From Actinomyces sp. (GTDB taxonomy: Bacteria; Actinomycetota; Actinomycetes; Actinomycetales; Actinomycetaceae): a DNA stretch of 11,196 nt. The translations under genes were made by a program, and so were the position numbers. Of this stretch, positions 1 to 6,784 are shown piece by piece. Below the pieces are notes generated by a model that saw nothing but the letters and a program-made list of their open reading frames with translations, was not told where the DNA came from and did not search any database. Position 1 is the stretch's first letter; each line of letters starts with the position of its first letter. The stretch lies in the NCBI GenBank assembly GCA_012837655.1, contig DUQT01000127.1:1-11196 (forward strand), written 5' to 3'.

Positions 1-817
1 CGACGATCACATCAATGCCGGACACGTTCTGCGCGATGGAGCGGGCCGCGTTTTCCTGTAGGTCGGCCGGGTTCCAAACGTAGTCGGTTGGATCTTCACC
101 AGTGTGCGCGAGGACGATGACGACGTCTGCACCGTCAGCCTTTACCAACGGGACGACCTGCTTAAGGGTTTCGACGGTGTCGTTGAACTCCAGGGACGCG
201 ACCTTGTCTCCGTCCCAGCCGGGCACGCCCGGAGTTACGACGCCAACAACGCCGACGTTAACGGTGTGGCCGTCAGCGGTGGTCTTTTCAATGATCGTGT
301 ACGGGTCGTAAGCGAAGTTGCCGGTCTCGCGATCATCAACGTTAGCGGCGAGGAACGGCATGTCCAGCGAACCAATGTATTGGCTGAGGTCTTCGAGGCC
401 GTAGTTGAACTCGTGGTTTCCTGCAACAACTGCGTCGTAGTTCAGGTAGTTGAACGCGCTGGCCATCGGATCAATGGTGTCAGCAGTGCGGTTGGCGTGG
501 TAAACCGTTTCGATCGATGCGCCCTGGTTGGCGTCACCGTTGTCCAGAAGGATTACGGATTCCTCACCCTTGTCGGCGCGGACTCCCTTGATTGCGGTGG
601 ATAGGCGGTCAAGGCCGCGAGCGTCTTCAGGCTTATTTGCGCCAAAGGGCTGGCCTGTGAAGTAATCGTAGTCCACCAAGGTTCCGTGTAGATCAGTGGT
701 GGCTAGGAGGGTGAGGTCATCAATGTCGGTGACCTCGCTGGGTGCGGCGTATGCGGCGGGCGCTGCCAGAAGTCCAAAGACTAATGGGAGGGCCGCAACT
801 GGTGCGATCTTTTTCAA
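1..817 (-). CDS. CpdB-like 2',3'-cyclic-nucleotide phosphodiesterase / 3'-nucleotidase, N-terminal part
   Basis: The gene runs off the left edge; 272 codons are visible. It starts at a TTG (817-815) preceded by GAAAGG six bases upstream. The product opens with a signal peptide (KK, hydrophobic stretch about residues 4-22, likely cleavage after AYA-24), so the enzyme should be exported. Two-metal calcineurin-like phosphatase motifs follow: TTDLHG (D42, H44), LLDNGD (D92 to D95), GNHEFNYG (N134, H135) and LAHTGE (H238). The TTDLHG...YDYF spacing and DNGDxxQG resemble CpdB more than UshA. The family hydrolyses 2',3'-cyclic nucleotides and 3'-nucleotides outside the membrane, for phosphate and nucleoside salvage. 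The C-terminal substrate-binding domain and any wall anchor lie outside the window, so 5'-nucleotidase activity cannot be excluded. The divergent neighbour is an unrelated Fe-S protein. Confidence 0.88.
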   Translation of the reverse strand, partial: MKKIAPVAALPLVFGLLAAPAAYAAPSEVTDIDDLTLLATTDLHGTLVDYDYFTGQPFGANKPEDARGLDRLSTAIKGVRADKGEESVILLDNGDANQGASIETVYHANRTADTIDPMASAFNYLNYDAVVAGNHEFNYGLEDLSQYIGSLDMPFLAANVDDRETGNFAYDPYTIIEKTTADGHTVNVGVVGVVTPGVPGWDGDKVASLEFNDTVETLKQVVPLVKADGADVVIVLAHTGEDPTDYVWNPADLQENAARSIAQNVSGIDVIV

Positions 818-1121
818 CTTGTACCTTTCGTCTTGAAACACTGGTGCATTCCGTGTCGGAGACAACAGCAATAGTCATTGTCGTTGCAGAAGGCCGAGGG
901 CGCATCCGCTAGCTCATTTGTTTGGACAATCGCATTTCGTCGGCCACCTGGTGTTAAGGAAGCGTCGCCGTTTTGTAACTGGTGAGGAACTTTCGGATTT
1001 GGTAAGTGCCTGACTAGGAATCTGCGGGAGCGGCATTCTCCGGAAAGGGTAAAAGATTTCGTAAAACTTTTGACATTAGGAGCAAAGTTATTTGTGAAGT
1101 CCCCTAGTTGGAGTATTTGAA
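818..1121. other. Divergent intergenic region, 304 bp
   Basis: This gap lies between the leftward phosphodiesterase and the rightward Fe-S gene and must hold both promoters. I see no convincing ORF or RNA gene. For the rightward gene a TTGACA lies at 1070-1075, but the hexamer 17 bases downstream (TGTGAA, 1093-1098) is a poor -10 match, so the promoter is only tentative. No clear -35/-10 pair could be fixed for the leftward gene. No strong palindromic operator or riboswitch-like fold was recognised. Confidence 0.5.
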
Positions 1122-1334
1122 ATGGCTGAAACTAAGACTCACGAAACTGATGAGCTACGAGTGTTTTGGAAGGCGGATATTTGTCAGCATTCTGGGAATT
1201 GTGTGCGCGGCAATGGTGCTGTGTTTGATCCGAAGCGTCGTCCGTGGATCGATCTTTCGCAGGCAAGCGCCGAGGAGGTCATGCGGGTGATCGACACGTG
1301 CCCGTCGGGCGCTCTGAGCTACGAGCAGAAGTAA
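1122..1334 (+). CDS. YjdI-type divergent [4Fe-4S] mono-cluster protein
   Basis: A 70-residue protein starts at ATG 1122 with GGAG eight bases upstream. It matches the small family typified by E. coli YjdI: CQHSGNCVRG at residues 21-30, the conserved VFDPxRRPWI at 34-43, and a C-terminal CPSGALSY at 60-67. The ligands visible are C21, C27 and C60, with H23 in the conserved CxHxGxC; this set is characteristic of the divergent mono-cluster group rather than of classic CxxCxxC ferredoxins. The family probably binds one Fe-S cluster in the cytoplasm, but the physiological role is not established. In many genomes it sits beside a small GNAT-type acetyltransferase (YjdJ type); none is present here, so the gene appears monocistronic. 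A terminator lies about 100 bp downstream. Confidence 0.9.
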   Translation: MAETKTHETDELRVFWKADICQHSGNCVRGNGAVFDPKRRPWIDLSQASAEEVMRVIDTCPSGALSYEQK

Positions 1335-1435
1335 CGCGCAGAAGCGCCGGGACGTGATGCGGCGACGCAGACATTGCGGTGGCTGCTCGCGTGCTCGAAA
1401 TTTTCTTGCGTATATCTTGCGCGTTACGCCGAAAC

Positions 1436-1468
1436 AGCCGTGCATTCCTCGGAGAATGCACGGCTTTT
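1436..1468 (+). terminator. Strong stem-loop terminator between convergent genes
   Basis: A perfect 12-bp inverted repeat (AGCCGTGCATTC at 1436-1447, GAATGCACGGCT at 1454-1465) encloses a six-base loop and is followed on the plus strand by TTTTCTT. It should stop transcripts from the Fe-S gene. Read on the minus strand, the stem is followed by GTTTC, so it may also act, less efficiently, on leftward transcripts from the restriction-modification remnant that ends at 1476. Confidence 0.85.
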
Positions 1469-1475
1469 CTTGGGT

Positions 1476-2845
1476 TTATCGGCGACGCTTGGTTTTTATG
1501 AGTGCGTCGTTTTCCGTCATTTCGAGATAGGTAGTGAACAGTGTTTGTAGGCGTTCTTCGTTTGAGTTGAACGGTCTTGTTCTGAATGCTCGGTCTACGG
1601 CTTTGTCGAGTTTGCGATGAGCTGCCAAGAGTTCTGGCGACATTGCAAGTGGGTTGTAGTGATCCGCTAGTGAGCGTTCAGGGTGTAGGTTTCGAGCATC
1701 TATTACGGCCTGGCCACCGGCAATGATTTCAGCACGCAACTTTTCAGATACTTCCGGTAGTGGGAAGTTATTCCAGACCACTGTGTTAGAGAAGCGAAGA
1801 CGAGATTCGAGTCTGCCTCCAATTGCTTTCTGCCAAGTGATGAACATGGAAGACGAGACTATTCCGAAGAGGTATTCGTCTGGGTCGACAGCGGTGAAAT
1901 TCTGATCACCGCTGATCACGTCGGCGTATTCGTCTACTTCAACTATTAGGTTTCCGGCATCCGTTGGTTTCGAACCGTATGAAACTCATGGAACGGAAGC
2001 TGAGAGCGGTTTTGAACGCTTCCTTACGACCAGATTAGGTGCGTCTACAAGATAGGCATTAATGTTCTTGGCTGGAACCGCGGTCGGTTCACCTTTGATA
2101 TCTGAATAGGTAAATAGGGTTGCACCTCCGCGACGTTTCTTGTCCATGCCTATGATCACGCAGTGCACCGCAGCAGCGTCTGCAGCTTCAGAGGTCCATG
2201 AGAACGTCTGATGAGCAAACTTAATGCGCCAACCATTGCTGAAGAGCGGACCGAATAGTGCAGGCACCGGCTGTCCTTGCGTGATTGAGTTCGTAGACAC
2301 AAACGCGAACTGGCCATCGTTCACGAACCTGAAGTAATCTGACGCCTTCTTGTACCATCCCGTCACGTAGTCGAGATAGCCGTCATACTGATCACCCCAC
2401 ACAAGTTTCATGTTGTCTGTTTGATCAACGCCCTGCCAGTACTGCCCAATAAACGGAGGGTTTCCGACAATGCGCACGTGATCAGAAGGCGAGAAAATGC
2501 GCTCCCAATCTGTCCGCAGAGCATTTCCTACGTGAATGCATTCAACCTTGTCCAGCGGAAGGGTTTTCGGAGGAGCCCCCAGGGACATCGCAAGTTTCTG
2601 GTTAGCTTGATGATCAACCAGGTACAGAGCAGTCTGGGCGATGCGTGCGGGCCACTCCTCTATCTCAATGCCTGCGAAGTTTTCGAGCCTAACGTTTAGG
2701 TTCTCGCGCTCGAAGAACAGGGTTCCGCCAGCGCTCGGATCAAGGTCTTCCAGACGTTTCAGAATTTCAAGGTCCAGTTGACGAAGCTCCCGGTATGAAA
2801 CCACCAAGAAGTTTCCACACCCGCAAGCGGGGTCGGGAAAGCGTA
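1476..2845 (-). pseudogene. MmeI-type restriction-modification enzyme, C-terminal half (methyltransferase and broken target recognition domain)
   Basis: This is the second half of the gene whose first half is at 8240-9322. It begins at RFPDPACGCGNFLV (2843 downward), the SAM-binding motif I, and continues through IEIEEWPARIAQTALYLVDHQ to the adenine-methyltransferase motif IV NPPF (2462-2451) and STNSITQG, all matching MmeI in order. An in-frame TGA at 1988-1986 interrupts it right after PLSASVP; the same frame continues with SYGSKPTDAGNL, as in MmeI. At about 1919-1902 the sequence then jumps from DEYADVI to SGDQNF, skipping roughly 100 residues that carry the target recognition domain. The C-terminal FGIVSSS, GGRLESRLRFS, NNFP and HRKLDKAVD blocks remain. 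With motif I detached from the N-terminus and the recognition domain missing, it cannot encode a working enzyme. Open frame to the left of 2845 in this reading is not part of the gene. Confidence 0.9.
1902..1919. repeat. Tandem 8-bp direct repeat at the target-recognition deletion scar
   Basis: CTGATCAC occurs at 1902-1909 and again at 1912-1919, separated by two bases. The repeat falls exactly where the MmeI-type protein skips from the start of its target recognition domain to its C-terminal block. It could be a scar of a slippage or short-homology deletion, but a chance repeat is possible. Confidence 0.5.
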
Positions 2846-2959
2846 CGGATTTAATACAAAATCCTGGTGGGCGGTGGCTACCGCGTGTCAGAGGTTTAGG
2901 CTTGTTACTAAGGGAAACGTATCTCAGGGGTAGGTGGGATTGAGGCCGAAAGTCGGCAG
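2846..2959. other. Unassigned left end of the insertion in the MmeI-type gene
   Basis: About 114 bp lie between the methyltransferase motif I region and the solitary IS end. I recognise no gene or IS here on either strand; frames are short or carry stops. A small hairpin is visible (GCGGT 2871-2875 with ACCGC 2880-2884). The bases GTA at 2843-2845 also occur at 8240-8242, at the other junction with the interrupted gene, as expected for a 3-bp target duplication. No matching terminal inverted repeat was found. Confidence 0.35.
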
Positions 2960-2986
2960 CCGGACCTAAAAACCTAGGGCACTCCA
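2960..2986 (-). repeat. Solitary copy of the orfA-side terminal repeat of the local IS3-family element
   Basis: These 27 bases (beginning CCGGACCTAA and ending GGGCACTCCA) are identical to 7975-8001, the orfA-side tip of the complete IS at 6754-8001, and have the same orientation. The sequence to the left diverges at once, so the body of this IS copy is lost or replaced. On the right the tip abuts an IS150-like orfB fragment, which it interrupts. It marks a second past insertion or a recombination end point. Confidence 0.85.
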
Positions 2987-3111
2987 GGTACAACCACGAA
3001 CGCATCCAACAACGACTCAAGAGCCTGACTCCGATGCAATATCGGAACCAGACCCTTGAACCCCTAACCACTTAAAATTAAACCAGCCCAACTTTCGGGG
3101 GGGCCAGTTCA
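2987..3111 (+). mobile_element. Remnant of an IS3-family (IS150-like) element: orfB C-terminus plus terminal repeat
   Basis: On the plus strand, codons 2989-3075 read YNHERIQQRLKSLTPMQYRN and end LEPLTT followed by TAA. This is the typical C-terminal tail of IS150-group OrfB transposases (YNxxRIxxxLKxLTPxxYRxQ). It is followed by a GC-rich terminal repeat ending GGCCAGTTCA at 3111, that is, TGAACTGGCC reading inward. Everything upstream in the transposase, including the DDE catalytic core, is missing: the fragment begins directly at the tip of another IS at 2986. It is therefore dead and older than, or coeval with, that second insertion. Confidence 0.85.
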
Positions 3112-3162
3112 CGTCAGTTCGGGGCCCTTTGCTAGTTGGGGCGAGAAGTCTCGACCATTTGA

Positions 3163-5697
3163 CTACTTCGCGTCCTCGGTCTCCTTGCGCGGGGTTGCAC
3201 CCTCAGCGACAAAGTTATCCGAGTCATCGTGCAGATCGTCGTCCGTCACGTCCTCATCAGCCGGAACCTTTGTGATCGTCCACGGCCACCAGACCTTGCG
3301 GCCAATGTCGTGAACAACGCCCGGGATAAGAAGCGATCGGACGATGAACGTATCGATGAGAATGCCCATCGCCACAATGATCGCAAGCTGGAGCATGAAC
3401 AGCAGGGGCACCACGGACAGTGCCGCGAACGTCGCAGCAAGCACGATTCCGGCCGAGGTGATCACGCCCCCGGTCACCGCGACGCTGCGAACCATGCCGC
3501 GTCGTGTGCCGATGTTGATGGATTCTTCACGCGCCCTCGACATCAGGAAGATGGTGTAGTCAATGCCAAGAGCAACGAGGAAGACGAACGAGTACAGCGG
3601 AACAGACGCATCCGCACCCGGGAAGTCGAGCACCCAGTTGAAGAGGATTGCCGAGATTCCCATGGCTGTACCGAACGAGATGACGTTAGCTACAAGCAGC
3701 AGTAGCGGCGCAACAATCGCACGGAGCAGGATCATGAGCAGAATGCCGATCACGATCAGAACGATTGGGAAGATCTTGAGGAAGTCCCGGTTCGCCGTCT
3801 CCTGAGTGTCGAGGTTCTGAGCAGCAGGGCCACCCACGAGAGCCTCCGAGTCGATCTCCTGGACGGTGTCGCGAATATTGCGAACTACATCGCCCGAAGC
3901 CTTGTCCTCGGCCGGCATTGTGGTAGTGACGTTGAGGAGTACACGGCCATCGACGACGACGGGCTCAGCTTCCTCGGCATTGGCTACGTGCGCAGGCGGA
4001 CCTTCTTGGCCCTCACCTTCTGCAGCTTCACTTTCTGGTGCGCCTTCGATGTCTGCAGGCGGGCCCTCTTGGCCCTCCGGTGCACCTTCCGGCATGGCGT
4101 CGGACGGCATGCCTGCTGGCATCCCTCCACCCTCGCTCTGCGCGGAGACCGAATCGACCCCATCAAGAGCGGAAATGGCGTCGATCGCTTCGCCAGCGCT
4201 CTCTTCGGAAACGACCACCGTCGTCGGCTGTACGGATCCGGCGTCGAACTCTTCTCCAATAAGGTCGAAACCAACGACTGAATCGGGGTTACCAACGAAC
4301 TGCTCCGTCTGGGAGGTGCCAGATGCGCGGAACTGAGGTGCGAAGCCCGAAAGTGCTACGAGGGCGATCAGGGTGATGATCCAAACCTTACGGTCGTTGC
4401 GGCCAACAAACTGTGCAACCTTGGACCAAATACCGTGGGCATTCGCTTCCTCATGGGAGTCGTAATGCGGGATCTTTGCGGGCCAGAAGAAGATTCGTGC
4501 GTGCTTACCCGGGAGGAGCAAAATTCCCGGCAAGAGTGTAAACGCCGCCATCATGGCGAAGACGATTCCGATCGCGGCGATCGGTCCAAGCGACGCAGTC
4601 GATGACAGGTCAGAGATCAGAAGCGTTAAGAGGCCCGCGATCACCGTGCCGCCTGATGCGAGGATCGGTTCCCATGAACCGCGAAGCGAGTTCGCCATCG
4701 CCTGCATTGGTTCGTCGACGATCGCAAACTCCTCGCGGTAACGCGCGATAAGCAGCAGACAGTAGTCGGTGGTTGCGCCGATGACGAGGATCGCAAGAAT
4801 TCCCTGAGTCTGGCCATTAAGGTCCAGTACCTCAGCACGAGCAAGGTGATACACCACGAACACGGCAGCACACAGGGCAGCAATCGCCGTGACCAGCACG
4901 GCGATGGGGAGGAACACCGAGCGATAGACGATCACCAAAATGATGAAGACGAGTACCACTGCAACGAGCAACAAAATGAGGTCGATGCCGGCGAAGGCGC
5001 CGCCTAGATCGGCTGCGAGACCAGCCGGACCCGAAACGTAAACGCGCAGATCGCTCACGTCGCCATCGGCGTCGTCAACAATCGACTGGATGTGGGTGCG
5101 CATGGTCTCGATCGTGGAGTTGATACGCTTGTTTTCGTTCGCATCGAGCTCGTTGGTGAGAGCCGTATCGAGGGAAACAGGCAGGAGCGCCGACGATCCA
5201 TCCTCCGATGGAATTACCGGAACGGGCCCAAGAATGAGTTCGGACAGCGCAATGTCGTCGGGGATTTGGGCATCACCGAGCGTCTGTGCGACCTGCTCAA
5301 GAACCGCAAGTTCATCTGCCGTGAGCTCCGAATCGCTCTCATTGACCGCGATGATGAGCGCTGAAATGGCGGAACCCTCTTGGAATTCCGCCGCTGCTTC
5401 AGATGCTTGGGTCGACTCTGCAGATTCAGGCAGGAAGAACGCCTGATCGTTTTCCGACACCGTTGAGATCTGGCCCTGCGCCATGCCTCCAAATCCGAGT
5501 GCGGCCAGCCAGAAAATGAGAAGCAGAATTCGGACCGGGATCGCCTTCCGCGACGTCAGAAACTCCGATACTGCAAGAACCTTCGAGTCTTTCCGGCCGC
5601 GTTCCTTCGGCTCAGCCTGCGCTGATGCGGAAGTACGCTCGTTCGTTGCAGACGCGCTGCGTGATTTGAGATCCGCGCCGCTCTTTTCTTCGGACAT
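3163..5697 (-). CDS. MmpL/RND-superfamily membrane transporter
   Basis: An 844-residue inner-membrane protein with the MmpL layout. One helix (about 55-73) precedes a large extracytoplasmic domain (about 75-235); five helices follow (about 239-396); helix 7 (about 438-454) precedes a second extracytoplasmic domain (about 456-640); five more helices end near 790. The paired proton-relay motifs are intact: TTDYCLL with D311/Y312 in helix 4 and GIDYTIF with D713/Y714 in helix 10. The family exports lipids or drugs using the proton gradient; the substrate here is unknown. The second outer loop carries an unusual Gly/Pro/Glu-rich stretch at residues 521-578 with EGQEGPPA twice. The acidic cytoplasmic tail (811-844) lacks the long extension of MmpL3. 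ATG 5697 is preceded by AAGGGA. It lies 132 bp after rsmI, same strand, and probably has its own promoter. Confidence 0.93.
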   Translation of the reverse strand: MSEEKSGADLKSRSASATNERTSASAQAEPKERGRKDSKVLAVSEFLTSRKAIPVRILLLIFWLAALGFGGMAQGQISTVSENDQAFFLPESAESTQASEAAAEFQEGSAISALIIAVNESDSELTADELAVLEQVAQTLGDAQIPDDIALSELILGPVPVIPSEDGSSALLPVSLDTALTNELDANENKRINSTIETMRTHIQSIVDDADGDVSDLRVYVSGPAGLAADLGGAFAGIDLILLLVAVVLVFIILVIVYRSVFLPIAVLVTAIAALCAAVFVVYHLARAEVLDLNGQTQGILAILVIGATTDYCLLLIARYREEFAIVDEPMQAMANSLRGSWEPILASGGTVIAGLLTLLISDLSSTASLGPIAAIGIVFAMMAAFTLLPGILLLPGKHARIFFWPAKIPHYDSHEEANAHGIWSKVAQFVGRNDRKVWIITLIALVALSGFAPQFRASGTSQTEQFVGNPDSVVGFDLIGEEFDAGSVQPTTVVVSEESAGEAIDAISALDGVDSVSAQSEGGGMPAGMPSDAMPEGAPEGQEGPPADIEGAPESEAAEGEGQEGPPAHVANAEEAEPVVVDGRVLLNVTTTMPAEDKASGDVVRNIRDTVQEIDSEALVGGPAAQNLDTQETANRDFLKIFPIVLIVIGILLMILLRAIVAPLLLLVANVISFGTAMGISAILFNWVLDFPGADASVPLYSFVFLVALGIDYTIFLMSRAREESINIGTRRGMVRSVAVTGGVITSAGIVLAATFAALSVVPLLFMLQLAIIVAMGILIDTFIVRSLLIPGVVHDIGRKVWWPWTITKVPADEDVTDDDLHDDSDNFVAEGATPRKETEDAK

Positions 5698-5718
5698 GGT
5701 ATTCCCTTGGACGACAGA

Positions 5719-5749
5719 ATATTACAGACGAAATCCTACGGTAACGTAG
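5719..5749 (-). promoter_or_regulatory. Candidate promoter and operator of the MmpL gene
   Basis: Reading toward the gene, a palindrome with arms CTACG and CGTAG around four bases (5749-5736) is followed by a TAATAT hexamer (5724-5719), about 20 bases before the ATG at 5697. The palindrome covers the position expected for a -35 box, where no good TTGACA match exists. That arrangement suits repression by a dimeric regulator, for example of the TetR family that often controls such exporters; no regulator gene is in the window. The transcript leader would be very short but still includes the AAGGGA ribosome binding site. Confidence 0.4.
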
Positions 5750-5829
5750 CCGAGAAAACACATGCCCGCGCCTTTTGTGGGCTGTAAGACAGGTGTCGCA
5801 ATATTTCCCTATTGTGGTTTTCTTCTTGA

Positions 5830-6654
5830 CTAGGATTCTCTGGCTGCGAGTGCAGCCTTGTAGAGGTCATTCTTCCGGAGGCCATCACGAGCTGCGACGT
5901 GGCCAGCTGCGTCTTTCAAGCGCAGCCCCAACTCCGTGAGCGCGAGCGTTTCGGCAACGGCTTGTTCGGGTGCTGGATCACCCGCGACGGACTCGGCACC
6001 TTCGACGACGATAGCGATTTCACCGCGCACGCCATCCGCTGCCCAGTTGGCAAGCTCATAAAGCGTTCCGCGACGGACCTCTTCGAAGGTCTTTGTGAGT
6101 TCACGGCAAACTGCGGCTCGCCGCTCCACACCCAATGCTCTGCCCATTGACGTCAGAGTGCCGGCAAGGCGGCGCGGAGATTCGAAGAAAACCATCGTTC
6201 GTGCCTCACTCGCGAGCGATTCGAAGAACGCCGCGGAACCTGACCTAGGCGGGAACCCCTCGAAAGTGAACCGATCCGAGGCAAGACCAGAAATAGCAAG
6301 CGCCGTAAGGACTGCCGAAGGGCCCGGAATGACTGTGACTGGCACACCGGCGTCGGCGGCAAGAGAAACCAATCGGTAGCCCGGGTCAGAAACGGATGGC
6401 ATGCCCGCGTCGGTCACCACCACCACCGACTTGCCAGATTCAGCGGCGGCGATCAGGTCCGGAGCTTTCTGAGCCTCGTTGTGATCGTGATAAGGGACCA
6501 CTGGAGCGTGGATCTCGATTCCGAGGCGGCCGACAAGGTTTAAGAGCCGGCGGGTGTCCTCGGCGGCGATCAGATCTGCCTCGCAAAGCGCGGTTCGAAG
6601 GCGCGGGGAGGCGTCGTCGTCGTTACCAAGAGGTGTTGCCGCCAAAATAATCAT
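5830..6654 (-). CDS. rsmI: 16S rRNA (cytidine(1402)-2'-O)-methyltransferase RsmI
   Basis: A 274-residue member of the SAM-dependent tetrapyrrole-methylase fold with RsmI signatures: ATPLGN (residues 6-11), EADLIAAEDTRRL (25-37), the glycine-rich DAGMPSVSDPG (82-92), IPGPSA (109-114), FEGFPPR (131-137), FFESPRRL (156-163) and RELTKTFEE (about 184-192). RsmI 2'-O-methylates C1402 in the decoding centre of 16S rRNA, together with RsmH; it acts in the cytoplasm on the small subunit. Length and motif order are normal, so it looks functional. The start is ATG 6654; the sequence just upstream has no strong Shine-Dalgarno match. A core gene, it is oddly placed between the two halves of a broken restriction-modification gene and starts only about 100 bp from an IS. 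Confidence 0.95.
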   Translation of the reverse strand: MIILAATPLGNDDDASPRLRTALCEADLIAAEDTRRLLNLVGRLGIEIHAPVVPYHDHNEAQKAPDLIAAAESGKSVVVVTDAGMPSVSDPGYRLVSLAADAGVPVTVIPGPSAVLTALAISGLASDRFTFEGFPPRSGSAAFFESLASEARTMVFFESPRRLAGTLTSMGRALGVERRAAVCRELTKTFEEVRRGTLYELANWAADGVRGEIAIVVEGAESVAGDPAPEQAVAETLALTELGLRLKDAAGHVAARDGLRKNDLYKAALAARES

Positions 6655-6663
6655 GGTTCAAGT

Positions 6664-6691
6664 GTGGCATAGCCGGCTAGCGCCTAGCCAC
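6664..6691. other. Short imperfect hairpin upstream of rsmI
   Basis: Read toward rsmI, GTGGCTAG (6691-6684) can pair with CTA plus GCCAC (ending 6664), leaving one bulged T and an eleven-base loop. It lies ten bases before the rsmI start codon. There is no following T-run, so it is not an obvious terminator. It may be a leader structure or chance. Confidence 0.3.
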
Positions 6692-6700
6692 AACCGAGAT

Positions 6701-6753
6701 TGAACTGCTCCCCATTTGTTGGACTGAGAAATCAGGCACCTACTAGTGGGGAG
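6701..6753. mobile_element. Possible tip of a second IS150-like element
   Basis: Reading rightward from 6701, TGAACTGCTCCCC followed by TTGTTGGACT resembles the inward reading of the remnant tip at 3111 (TGAACTGGCC, then GTTGGGCT), and is typical of IS3-family ends. Close to 6753 the string AGTGGGGAG looks like part of an opposing end, cut off by the TGGAG tip of the complete IS at 6754. No transposase sequence remains. This is a similarity judged by eye over about 25 bases. Confidence 0.4.
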
Positions 6754-6777
6754 TGGAGCGGCCTAAGAATTAGGTCC
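6754..6777 (+). repeat. Terminal inverted repeat, orfB side
   Basis: The 24 bases run from TGGAGCGGCC to TTAGGTCC and pair with the other end of the IS (7977-8001) with a one-base gap and a few mismatches. The orfB stop codon lies just inside, at 6785, within the extended repeat. Confidence 0.8.
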
Positions 6778-6784
6778 AGTCGGT

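Noticed and set aside
104..604. 166-codon plus-strand frame inside the phosphodiesterase gene
   Set aside because: It is antisense to a frame with clear metallophosphatase motifs and shows no family features of its own.
2846..3071. Open frame extending the methyltransferase half upstream to 3071 (about 75 extra residues)
   Set aside because: It reads through the unassigned segment, the IS end and antisense to the IS150-like remnant; homology to the MmeI family begins only at RFPDPACG near 2843.
3112..3162. Terminator for the MmpL gene
   Set aside because: Only a short CGAGA/TCTCG pairing with a two-base loop and no T-run is visible; not enough to call.
3866..4336. 156-codon plus-strand frame rich in Ser, Ala and Pro
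   Set aside because: It is the antisense of the Gly/Pro/Glu-rich MmpL loop; its composition simply mirrors that repeat.
3163..6654. mmpL and rsmI as parts of a new defence or mobile-element system together with the MmeI-type gene
   Set aside because: RsmI is a housekeeping rRNA methylase and MmpL a common exporter; their contact with the restriction-modification gene is best explained by IS-driven rearrangement, and that gene is dead.
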